DNA of 64,000 nt from Heterobasidion occidentale (Eukaryota; Basidiomycota; Agaricomycetes; Russulales; Bondarzewiaceae), in assembly GCA_039111635.1 (NCBI GenBank), contig JBCAQO010000011.1:62001-126000 (forward strand). The letters run 5' to 3'. Below the pieces are notes generated by a model. It was not told where the DNA came from, did not search any database, and saw only the letters and a program-made list of their open reading frames with translations. The first letter of the stretch is position 1. Every line of letters starts with the position of its first letter. A program made the position numbers and the translations under genes. Of this stretch, positions 37,571 to 47,416 are shown in pieces.

Positions 37571-38377
37571 TGTTAAGACCTGGTCTTTGCACGTGATGTG
37601 CCAGGAGGCTCCTGAGTCACTGAGGGACGTGCCAAATCCAAGTACGTCCGATAAAGGCACCAGCGGCTACTTGTGTGCGTAATTCGGGATGTACGAGGGA
37701 TTTGTGATGGTATCGCATCTCTAGGAATGCACAAAGGTTTTCCCACAGATGCGCGGGTACGACCTGATGCGGACCTGGATGGCAGTAGATATGCTGCCCA
37801 CTAAAGTCGAGATAGAATACTGCTAGTCCTGTGTAGAACTCAGCCAGTATTGAGACGACGACTGAGTGGTTGAGGATGATGACAGAGAGAGGCGCAGGGC
37901 AAATTAAACCGATGCTCAAGCAGATGTTCTATTGACAATCAAGAGTCTGGCCTATTGGCAAAGACTATGATGTAGCAGAGGTATGGCTAGTACCAAAGGT
38001 CAAGAGTAAGAACAGGTGGGGAGTAACAAAGGTGAACGAGCTGGCGATACAGGTATCTGGCTCGTTCTATATATACGCGATCCGCTTTAGGGCAAGATCT
38101 ACAGAAGGTCTGTGCTTAAGGCACCAAATAGAAGTAAACGATCAACGATCGGAGTGATGTAATCTATGATGCGATCAGAGAAGCATGATGCAATCAATGA
38201 TGTCAGTGATGTAACTGATCGTTAACCCAGGAACGAAAGATAAGATAAGATAACTCAATGTCTGTTGGTGAAGTTAGGGAGTCGGTCACCGGGTATAGGT
38301 CATATCCGTTTGGTCATAGACCACGTGTCATATGATCAGGTGATCATATATCATGTGTTATGAGCCGGCTCTTAACA
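37571..38377 (-). repeat. 3' LTR of the chromovirus
   Basis: 807 bp, starting TGTTAAGACC and ending CTCTTAACA on the plus strand, with short inverted ends TGTTAAGA/TCTTAACA. Many differences from the other LTR are transitions, several at CpG. Confidence 0.92.
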
Positions 38378-38390
38378 CTACCCCCTTTCT
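38378..38390 (-). other. Polypurine tract
   Basis: On the minus strand AGAAAGGGGGTAG immediately precedes the 3' LTR, the expected plus-strand priming site. Confidence 0.75.
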
Positions 38391-38773
38391 AACCTTGGCC
38401 TCACATATAGCGCAATGGGTAATGGTCGGTTGGGTTGTGCGATATGTAGGCCAAGGCAGAAGTCGGGTAGTGCTTTGCAATGATAGAGTGGGGATTGACT
38501 AGGCGTGAGTCAGGCGAAGGGGAAAGCATAATGATGTGTGGTCCGGGACATTGGTTTGACTAGCGTCTAGCCGGTGTCGGTGGGCGTGGCATGGGTGGAA
38601 CCGGGAGTGACGGTAAAGACGGTGATGAGGAGGACTCAGGACTGGTAGGGAAAACCTGAGGGGATGGTTCCGACGGTGTGTGTGCGTATGTGTCAATGTC
38701 TTGCAGAGCGCGGAGCGCGAGTTCGAGCATGACTTTGACTGCATTGTATATGGCAACGCGCGGGTTCCGTTCG

Positions 38774-41623
38774 TCAGGCATTCTCTTTGGGGGTCAAAGA
38801 GAGATCTTGGTACAGCTCTGGGTTATTGTACCACTTGCTGTCTAGTAGAGGGGGTGCGAGTAGAGGGTGGTCAAGGGAGAGTGGGGAGATTCCAGGCGTC
38901 GGGCTCTCTAATATAGGCCCTGCTTCGTTTGGTCCTGCTTGGCCAATCTGCTGGGTTTGAATCTCTTGCCATCGCTGTTCCTCTCTGGATGTTTCTGGTT
39001 CCAACTCCGCGATAGGTGATCGGCCAAGATCATCTTCGGTGTCCATGGCATTGGTATCGATAGTTAATCGGCCAAGATTACTGTCGGTGTCCTTCCATAA
39101 CAATTCGCTGGTTGGAGTGGTTCTCCAAGGGGCTTCGTTCGTCGAAGCGCTGCCCGCTGTGCTCGAGTGGGGCGTAGGGTATTCTGTTTCCTGCGGTATC
39201 GTAATAGATAGCGCTGGCCGTTCTGTGTGTGTGTTCAGACTGTCAATATCCATGCCACCTGGTAGCCGTCCAGGGGTGTCTTTAATTGATAGGTCTTCTA
39301 ATTCTTCGGCCATGTCGAAATTTTGCTGCTCGTCTTCGGAGGTTACCTGTATATCTCTGTCAGAGTCGGGGGTACTAGGGGTATGAGGGGGTGTGTCCTC
39401 GTCTGAGTCGATGTCTCTTGCCGAGACGCACCAGGCGCCGCTTCCATATGGTGTGTATGGTGTGGGGGGTGTTCGTTTCGTGGGTGCGGAAGAAGGGGTG
39501 AGTCCTGTTGACGAGTAGGACATTTCTGATCCTGTCCCTTCTTCTTCTTTGGGGTTCGTGGAGAGGGGTCCTTTCCTCCATTCTCCATTGATGCTGTCTA
39601 GGTCCATGGCGTCTTCGTATTCTTCTCCGTCCGGCGAGTAATCCGAGCCTTCGTCCATGTAGTCTTCATCGGCGTTTTGATAAGACGTGTCTCCTAATTC
39701 CGGTGTGTGAACCGAGCCTTCTTCTGATCCGTCGTCTTCGTCGGCATTTTGACAAAGTGAATCTTTCTTCCAAGCGAGTCCCTTGGTCATTTGTCTCTCC
39801 AGGTCCTTGACTGCGCGGTATCTCCAATTTGATACTTGTTCATCCGCATTCTTCCTGGCCCATGTTGATTTCTGGGATTTCCTTGACTCGTGTTTGACTC
39901 CAGGGGAATATGTCGATGTGCGAGAGGAAGAGGAAGGGGCCACCTTCATTTCCTGAGTGCGTTCGCGTTTATTCGTCTGAGTGCACTTTCCTAGACTCTC
40001 TGTGTCGTAGGTGAGGTTCTTCCCTTGTCGATGCATAATGATCTGTCCACTGGGTAACAATGGTTGGGCTTTCTTGAGTCCCAACCTGATTTCCGCCGGT
40101 GTTGCACCGGTAGCTAGGAGCCGTCTTCCTAGCTTTGTTTTCCTGAGCCTTCGCCTGTATTCTTCATCCACCATGGATGCTCGTATGTGTGCGACCGTGG
40201 CTCCCGTGGCTAGTAGTTTCTTCCCTATTGGGTGAACGAGTAACTTGCGCCTTATGGATTCTTCCTGTATAGCGGTTTCTGCCTGTTTAACCGTTAGTCC
40301 TGCGCCTAGTAGTTTTTTTCCTGCTGATGTCTGTGTCAGCTTCCGTCTCGAGGTTTCTTCCTGTATTGTGGTCTCCGCTTGTTTGACCGTTAAACCTGCG
40401 TCGAGTAGTTTCTTCCCTGCCGAGGTCTTCATTAGCCGAATTTGTCTGTCACACAGTTCCACTATTTGGTTTCTGTCGAGTGCGAGTTGTAATTCCCGAG
40501 TAGACGGCCCCATGCCTCGGACTGCTAGTGGGTATTTCCTGTGGAAGTCGCTAACTTCCTCCTTTGCGTTCTTGACCACGTCCGCTGATTCCCATGAGTT
40601 GTCGGATTCCGGGTACCCTTTCCATTTGACTAGGTATTGTAGGGTCTTCCAACGTCCAAAGCGGCGGGATGCTATAATTCTTTCGACCTCAAATTCTTCC
40701 TGTCCTTCGATGAGGTCGGGTGGAGGTTTCCTATAGTTTGGACCGTGAGTGGTGTTCTCCTTGTACATGGTTAACTGCGAGGCATGGAAGACGTTGTGTA
40801 TCTTCCTCCAATTCTTCGGCAACTCTAGCCGATAGTTAACCGTTCCTATGGTGTCCAAAATCTTGAATGGCCCAAATCTTTTTGGCCTTAACTTCTCCGA
40901 GGGGTGATCCGTGTGTATGTTCTTTCCGTCGAGCCATGCTTGATCACCTTTCTTGAATGGGGGAAGTTCTACCCCAAACTTGTCGTGCTGAGTCTTCATG
41001 GATTCTGCTGCAATTTCCAAACTGGCCTTTGCTTCTTGCTGTGCTTTCTTTAACAGTTCTAGGCGCTTGTCGGCAGTGGGTACGTTTGTGTTTCCGACGA
41101 TTGCAGGGTAAGCTCTTGGTTGGTATCCATGAAGGAGCTCGAATGGCGAGATCTTTGTCGCCGAGTGCTGGTGCGAGTTGTGGGCATATTCTGCATAGGG
41201 AATAAGTTTGGCCCAGTCGTCCTGTGTGGAGCTGCAAAATGCCCTGAGGTATTGCTCCAGTTCCTGGTTCATCCGTTCTGTTGCTCCATCCGTCTGTGGG
41301 TGGTAAGCCGTGCTAAGGGATGACTTGATTCCTAATTCTTCTAGTAGCGCCTGTGCTACTTTAGACGCGAATTGTGTTCCGCGGTCCGAAATTATCTTGT
41401 CCGGTAATTCGTACCGTCGCCACGTGTGATCTAAGAGTAATTTCGCCGTTCCGTCGGAATCGATCGTCTTCTTGCAAGGGGTGATGATCGTTGTCTTCGT
41501 TAACCGATCCGTGACCACGTGTATCGAGTCGTATCCATTTGACTCCGGGAGATCTGTAATAAAATCCATTGTGATTGTTCCGAATGGTCGGTCCGGTATC
41601 TCCGTAGGCTGTAACGGCACCAT
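38774..41623 (-). CDS. Integrase with chromodomain and long repeat-bearing C-terminal extension
   Basis: Open frame of 949 residues. It begins inside pol because the frame is lost just upstream near 41620-41640. The integrase core has the complete triad D20 (TMDF), D80 (ISDRGTQF) and E116 (DGATERMNQ), with the diagnostic 35-residue D-E spacing. A GPF-type module (KRFGPFKILDTIGTVNYRLELP) follows at about 248-270. A chromodomain spans about residues 310-365 (FEVERIIASRR...YLVKWKGYPESDNSWE), which targets integration to modified histones. The frame then continues about 580 residues. Residues 398-525 hold four 32-residue units of the type TSAGKKLLxAGLTVKQAE. The remainder is acidic and Ser/Thr/Pro-rich. 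No envelope-like membrane segment is visible. A C-terminal extension of this size is unusual for the family. Confidence 0.85.
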   Translation of the reverse strand: MVPLQPTEIPDRPFGTITMDFITDLPESNGYDSIHVVTDRLTKTTIITPCKKTIDSDGTAKLLLDHTWRRYELPDKIISDRGTQFASKVAQALLEELGIKSSLSTAYHPQTDGATERMNQELEQYLRAFCSSTQDDWAKLIPYAEYAHNSHQHSATKISPFELLHGYQPRAYPAIVGNTNVPTADKRLELLKKAQQEAKASLEIAAESMKTQHDKFGVELPPFKKGDQAWLDGKNIHTDHPSEKLRPKRFGPFKILDTIGTVNYRLELPKNWRKIHNVFHASQLTMYKENTTHGPNYRKPPPDLIEGQEEFEVERIIASRRFGRWKTLQYLVKWKGYPESDNSWESADVVKNAKEEVSDFHRKYPLAVRGMGPSTRELQLALDRNQIVELCDRQIRLMKTSAGKKLLDAGLTVKQAETTIQEETSRRKLTQTSAGKKLLGAGLTVKQAETAIQEESIRRKLLVHPIGKKLLATGATVAHIRASMVDEEYRRRLRKTKLGRRLLATGATPAEIRLGLKKAQPLLPSGQIIMHRQGKNLTYDTESLGKCTQTNKRERTQEMKVAPSSSSRTSTYSPGVKHESRKSQKSTWARKNADEQVSNWRYRAVKDLERQMTKGLAWKKDSLCQNADEDDGSEEGSVHTPELGDTSYQNADEDYMDEGSDYSPDGEEYEDAMDLDSINGEWRKGPLSTNPKEEEGTGSEMSYSSTGLTPSSAPTKRTPPTPYTPYGSGAWCVSARDIDSDEDTPPHTPSTPDSDRDIQVTSEDEQQNFDMAEELEDLSIKDTPGRLPGGMDIDSLNTHTERPALSITIPQETEYPTPHSSTAGSASTNEAPWRTTPTSELLWKDTDSNLGRLTIDTNAMDTEDDLGRSPIAELEPETSREEQRWQEIQTQQIGQAGPNEAGPILESPTPGISPLSLDHPLLAPPLLDSKWYNNPELYQDLSLTPKENA

Positions 41624-43998
41624 TGTCGGGTGTGTCGTTCTTCGTTGATTGACATATTGCGCATCCTTCCACGTATTGTTGTACCGTGTTAGACATTCCG
41701 GGCCAAGTATAGTCTTGACCGACTGACGCCAGGGTACCTCTAACTCCTGGATGTCCCGCTGTTCGGTTGTCGTGGTGCCGTTTGATTATGTCCCTTCGTA
41801 GTTCTCCGTTTGACGGTACGTAAACCTTTCCGCGATGTAGTACAAGGCCGTCCTCTTCGTTCCATTCCTGCAAGCCTTTCTTGAGGGATCTTGGTCTGAG
41901 TTCATTGACCTGTTTCAGTATTTCCAATAGCCAGGGGTCTTCCCTGTTTCCTGCTATGATGCGGTCCCTAAGCTCCGTCTCGATCATGGTAACCGCCGTT
42001 CTTCCCGTTGCCCTAAGGTGGAAGATCTTCTGTGGATCGAGAGGTTCTATCAGATCTGTTGCGCCGAGATGGACAGATCTGATGTTCGTTGCTTCTGTGA
42101 AGGGGGTCCGGGAGTTTGGCTGGGTTGTTTTATCGAAAATTTCCGGCCCGAGGAGGACTTCTCCCGAATTGTCTAATTCCACCCCCTCTTTATGGTCTGG
42201 CCTCCGAGACAGACCGTCTGATTTATTCGTGGTCCCTGCCTTGTGTGTGAGTTTGTAGTTGAAGCGTGACAAATAAAGCGACCGGGCTTGTCGACGATTT
42301 AGCTTCTGTGATGTCCTGAACCATTCCAGATTCTTATGATCGGTCCAGACGTCGACCTGGTGTGTGGCGCCTTCCAAGTAGTGTCTCCATGCTTCGAACG
42401 ACCGTACTACCGCCAGAAGTTCCTTGTCGTATATCGGGTAGTTTCGTTCTGCGGGTGCAAGGGATTTCGATATATAGGCACATGGGTGCCACTTGCCGTC
42501 CTTGGCCTGTTGCGAGAGTACTGCACCTGTAGCAAAATCAGAGGCATCGCATTCGATGCGGAATGGCTGTTCCGTATCCGGCATGATTAGTACAGGTGAC
42601 TCGGTGAATGCCTTCCTAAGTTGTTGGAAGGCCTGCTCGCATCCTGGGGTCCATACCCAGGCGTGTTCCTTCTGTGTTAACTCGAATAGCGGTCGTGCTA
42701 CTTTCAAGTAGTCCTTTATAAATCTGCGATAAAAATTGCAGAATCCAAGGAAGGATTGTACTTCCTTGACGCGAGTGGGCGTCGGCCACTGCGTGATTCC
42801 TTCTACCTTGACTGGATCCATTTCCAGGTGTCCATGCGATATGACGTACCCCAAGTACGTCAGTTTTCTTGTGGAAATGGCATTTCGATGGCTGCAGGTA
42901 GAGATCGTTGTCCTTCAATATTTGGAGGACCTGCCGTACGATTCGGATATGTTCTTCCATGGTCTTGGTGAATACCAAGATCGTCCATGTAGATCGCAAC
43001 CTTCCCCGAGTAGATGAGGTCCTTGAAGAGCGAGTTCATCATGGTTTGGAAGGTGGCCAGCGAGTTCGTTAATCTGAAGTACATGACGAGGGGTTCGTAC
43101 ATTCCTAGATTCGTTAGGAATGCCGCCTTGTGAATATCCTTCTCAAACATCTTTATGTTGTTGAAACCTGTGTCAACATCCATAAGCGAGAGGTATTCCG
43201 CATCCTTGAGTAGGTCTAAAAGTTCCTGGATTATCGGCAGGGGTACTTGTTCTTCACGGTTATCTCGTTTAACCGTCGATAATCCATGACTGGCCGCAAT
43301 TTTCCGTTCTTCTTTTTGACGAAAAAGAAGGGTGATGCGATGTGTGACTTGGATTCCCTGATGAATCCCTTGGCCAGATTTTCCTCTATAAATTTCTTGA
43401 GCTCGGCCTGTTCGATAGGACTTAGACTGTAGAGTTTGGGGCGTAGTGTTCCATGCCCTCCTTGATGTCAATATGATGGTCCCATGGTCTTTCCGGTGGG
43501 AGCCGTCCTTTGGGTCGTCCGGTGAATACTTCTTTGTAGTCCCAGTATTCCTTTGGTACAATTTCCTCGAATGATAACTCCGGCTTTCCTTTTGCGGCTT
43601 CTTCCGCTAAGCGCTGTGAGTTAGTATGCTTCGTCTGTTTCTTTGGTTCCGGCCCGAGCGGGTCTTCGCGCTTGCCCCTAGGCGACTTATTCTTGAATTC
43701 TTTGCACGCGCCCCAAGGCTGCGACTGATTTTCCTTGTCTTCACGCGTGCCCCTAGGCCGCGATTTGTCTTCGCGCGTACCCCAAGGTCGCGACTTTTCT
43801 TCGCACATGCCCCAAGGCTGCGACTTTTCCTGGGTTTCGGCTCTGTGGATGTCTACTCCTTCCTCGGAGTCGTTGTATAGTTCCAGTGCTTCTAGAGCTC
43901 CCGTTTCTAGGTACCTGACGAGGTATACTCCATCTTTGTCTAGGTTCGTGGAGGAAAGTGCGGGCTTGCCGCTACCGTCTTCCGTTGCATCTTCTTCG
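41361..43998 (-). pseudogene. Reverse transcriptase, RNase H and integrase zinc finger, frameshifted
   Basis: Open blocks in three frames. 43998-43422 is the region between protease and RT. It is in the same frame as gag-protease and separated from it by a single TAG. RT palm motifs (LSLMDVDTGFNNI, YMDD) are in 43561-42860, the thumb begins in 42999-42616, and 42854-41361 holds the connection (VQSFLGFCNFYRRFI), RNase H (IECDASDFATGAVLSQ, WTDHKNLEWF) and the HHCC zinc finger (GHPGVRG...CAICQSTKN). Frame changes occur near 43430-43260, 43000-42960, 42870-42850 and 41640-41620. The palm sequence itself is degenerate (MYFRLTNSLATFQTMMN). Some breaks could be assembly indels, but the element as a whole looks defective. 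Confidence 0.85.
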
Positions 43999-44000
43999 GC

Positions 44001-45398
44001 CTATGTGGGGGCTTCCATTTGTTTAGCCCGAGCGCGAAGATGCGCATTCAACCTTCGGGCTGTGAACCCCGGATCTTTAGGTATTGTCCGCGGATGTGGT
44101 ACTGTGGTGTTTCCCACTTTCCGGCCTGTCCTAGGTATTCCCGCCTTTTGTGATGGGATGCTGTAGTCCCGGTGCTGATAGCCCTCGGCCTCTATCCTGT
44201 TCTCCTCGAGGGTGGGGAATATTGTCTTCTTCCTGAAGGCTCTTTTGGCCTTGACTGGCCCTCCTTGTATTAAGCAGGAGGGTGGGCATCTCGTAAGGTG
44301 CAGCCCGTAGGCATGCCAGTCGACTTCTGGGTTGTGCTTTAACAACCAGTCTGTTCCTAGAATCACGTCCTCCTTTCCTATGTCCGAGACAAATAGTAAG
44401 GTTCGTTCCTGGTGCGTTCCACAATTTTCTCCGTGAATGCGAACGCCTATGTTTACCCGTGCAGTAATGTTTCCTAGTGATTCTCCTCCCACATGATTTA
44501 TGGGGATGGGTCGAGTGGGGATGGTCGCAACTTGATGTTTCTCTACGAACCGGCGATTAATGAAGTTGCCGGTTGCTCCGCTGTCGATTAACGCAGTGGT
44601 CCTTGCCGTCCTATTGAGTCCTATGAGATCTATTTCGATTCGAAGTGATGGTGCCCCTGTTTTTACAATCTGAGAGATCGAAGAGATCGAGATGGCTGGT
44701 CTGGGATCTTCTTCTACTTCTTCGCATAAGTGTGCGATTGGCGAGAACCGATTGCTTGTCGGAATAGGCGTTGGCTGGCGCCTATCCGAGATCTGTTCCA
44801 AGAGATGCTGTATCTCCGAAGCTTCCGCGAGCTTCTTTTCCTGGTATCGGTTCCGTTCTGGGGTTCCTTGCATCCTTTCCCATAGGGTCTTCTTCGGCTT
44901 CTTGTTCCTTTGGTTTGGGCAGTTCCTTGCCCAATGTCCTGGTTCACTGCAACTAAAACAAATGTCATTGTCAGTACCTTCGCGCTTCCTTTTCCTTCCT
45001 TGGTATGGCGATAGGATTGGTCTGTAGGCTTCTTGAAGAGCTTCTTCTTCCATTGACTCCGCGTGCTTCCCTGTTTGAGTTATTAGATCTTCAAAACGAT
45101 CTGGTACTCCGTCCTGAAGGACTCGCACGGCGAGTTCTTTCTTGAGTCCTCTCAGGTAGTATTTCTTCTTGAGTTGGTCGTCCGCTCTGGCTAGGAGGGC
45201 GACCGTCCTGAACCTCTGTGTGTACTGGACCCAATTCCTGTTTCCTTGGGTGACTCTCAATAGTCGGTCTGGTACGCTGGGCAGTTGAAAGGCTTTGTCC
45301 GGGGGTTCCGGTTCCGGGGTCTTGGCGGTACTCATCTTCGCTGGCTGGGCGAAGGTTGGAGTAGTGGGGCGTGATCCGGATGGAGATGGGGAACGCAA
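44001..45398 (-). pseudogene. Gag-protease, shortened and stop-terminated
   Basis: Open frame of 465 residues. A capsid-like segment (NWVQYTQRFRTVALLA) is followed by a CCHC zinc knuckle CFSCSEPGHWARNC at residues 147-160. A retropepsin-type protease with active-site ALIDSGATGNF (Asp272) comes next. The N-terminal capsid region is short for the family. A further gag-like frame (45645-45091) overlaps in another phase, pointing to an internal deletion or frameshift. The frame ends in TAG at 44003-44001 and is open in the same frame afterwards. This could be a nonsense mutation (CAG to TAG) or, less likely, programmed readthrough. Confidence 0.8.
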
Positions 45399-45646
45399 CG
45401 TATCCGTCTCTTTCGAGTCGGTATCGGTATGGGGGGTGATGGAGTAGCGGTCTGAACAAACTGTCGGTGATTTGGTTAAGCGCGCTGCTAATGACCTCGG
45501 GTGGTTCTGCTACAAGGGTGATGGAGAGTGTGTGCGTTCGGCGTAAATCGCCTTCGTGTAAATGGAAGGTGATGACACCGACAATCTCGGTATTTGGGGA
45601 GGGTAGTCCGTCCAGAGTGAGGCAGGGGCAGGAGAGCTCGTTCAAG

Positions 45647-46448
45647 TGTTAAGACCTGGTCTTCGCACGTGATGTGCCAGGGGGCTCCTGAGTCACTGAG
45701 GGACGTGCCAAATCCAAGTACGTCCGATGAAAGCACCAGCGGCTACTTGTGTGTGTATTTCGGGATGTACGAGGGATTCGTGATGGTATCGCGTCTCCAG
45801 GAATGCACAAAGGTTTTCCCACAGATGCGCGGGTACGACCTGATGCGGACCTGGATGGCAGTAGATATGCTGCCCACTAAAGTCGAGATAGAATACTGCT
45901 AGTCCTGTGTAGAACTCAGCCAGTATTGAGACGACGACTGAGTGGTTGAGGATGATGAGAGAGAAGCGCAGGGCAAGTTAAACCGATGCTCAAGCAGATG
46001 TTCTATTGACAATCAAGAGTCTGGCCTATTGGCAAAGACTATGATGTAGCAGAGGTATGGCTAGTACCAAGGTCAAGAGTAAGAACAGGTGGGGAGTAAC
46101 AAAGGTGAACGAGCTGGCGATACAGGTATCTGGCTCGTTCTATATATACGCGATCCGCTTTAGGGCAAGATCTACAGAAGGTCTGTGCTCAAGGCACCAA
46201 ATAGAAGTAAACGATCAACGATCGGAATGATGTAATCTATGATGCGATCAGAGAAGCATGATGCAATCAATGATGTCAGTGATGTAACTGATCGTTAACC
46301 AGGAACGAAAGATAAGATAAGATAACTCAATGTCTGTTGGTGAAGTCAGGGGTCGGTCACCGGGTATAGGCCATATCCGTTTGGTCATAGACCACGTGTC
46401 ATATGATCAGGTGATCATATATCATGTGTTATGAGCCGGCTCTTAACA
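45647..46448 (-). repeat. 5' LTR of the chromovirus
   Basis: 802 bp, collinear with the left LTR with four or so small indels. It carries the promoter of the element, which is transcribed leftward. Confidence 0.92.
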
Positions 46449-47416
46449 GGTAGCAGGAACAGGCGCCGGAGAACCAATGAAAATAAGAAAGAAGTAACGT
46501 ACGACCAGGGTGGCCAAGTAATGGTGCAAGATCACATTTGACCGACCATGTAGAAGTCGGAAGATAAGCGATAAGGACCGACCGACTCACGGAGCACATC
46601 GGCCGACACGGAATACTGGCTCCGATCTCGTAAACACCTATCGTAACACTCCTGTGCGGTTATGGTAAGTATGTGCAGTGTGGGTGAACTGACCCAAGTG
46701 CTGCCGACCGTCCTTCGGTGGCTTGCAGTCGGTCGGGTAGAGACCGACCGTGTTCGGTGCGAGTCGGCGTCTTCGGTACCTCGTCTAGCGCTGTTCAGTA
46801 TCTCCCAAAGCTTCCCGAATACCTCCCTCGGACCCTAGCGCGGGTGCATGCTCATCAGCGATATAGGGTGTTGTGCAATGTGACGGACGCGAAGTGGGTT
46901 ATGATGATTAAGGCAAATTTCATTGTACAGAATTTTGGCTAAAATCATAGTAAATATGGGCTTTTTTTTTTGTTTGAACCAGATTCTGACTACCGGAAAC
47001 CGTATCATACCTTACTGAAATGGGCAAAACTACCGGAAAATAGCATAGACCTATGGTCCCAAAATGGGCCTCTACACTACCGGAAATTTTCAGAGCTGCG
47101 GCGCGTAGCGCCGCACCACTACCGTGGGAAAAACATACCTCTGGCGGGATTACGGGGGTCTCGCAGGGTCCCGTGCCACCCAACACGGACACGATCATGT
47201 GATAGTGGCAAGTTCATTTCAACTTGCCATCTGAACCCGGCCCACTTCATCGATCCTCATGTCTCCATCCACACGACTTTCAAAGCCAATTGACTACCTC
47301 CTCGTTGACGATCATAACAAGCGTCGGAAGTGAGGACCGTCCTTGTAAATGCGAACAATATTGGACCCCAAGCCCATGGTAGTTCCAAACCGGCTACCAT
47401 CCCCCTCGCTGCGACC
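46449..47416. other. Intergenic with dispersed repeat copy B
   Basis: 46530-46770 has repeated GACCGACCG-type words and no gene. About 46975-47165 is a second copy of the repeat seen near 19.6 kb, in opposite orientation. It has three CTACCGGAAA words (46990, 47030, 47077), a perfect 7-bp hairpin GCGGCGC/GCGCCGC (47098-47114) and the shared 20-mer at 47131-47150. Confidence 0.45.

Larger units (their letters stand above)
37571..46448 (-). mobile_element. Ty3/gypsy chromovirus with extended integrase
   Basis: Full-length LTR retrotransposon of 8.9 kb on the minus strand, in order 5' LTR (right), gag-protease, RT-RNase H, integrase-chromodomain, polypurine tract, 3' LTR (left). LTRs differ at roughly 15-20 sites by eye over 0.8 kb, so the insertion is not fresh. 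Flanking pentamers (AGATG left, GGTAG right) do not form a target duplication. Just inside the 5' LTR there is no TGG-initial tRNA primer-binding site (sequence CTTGAACGAGCTC), so self-priming or decay are both possible. Several frames are broken. Confidence 0.9.
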
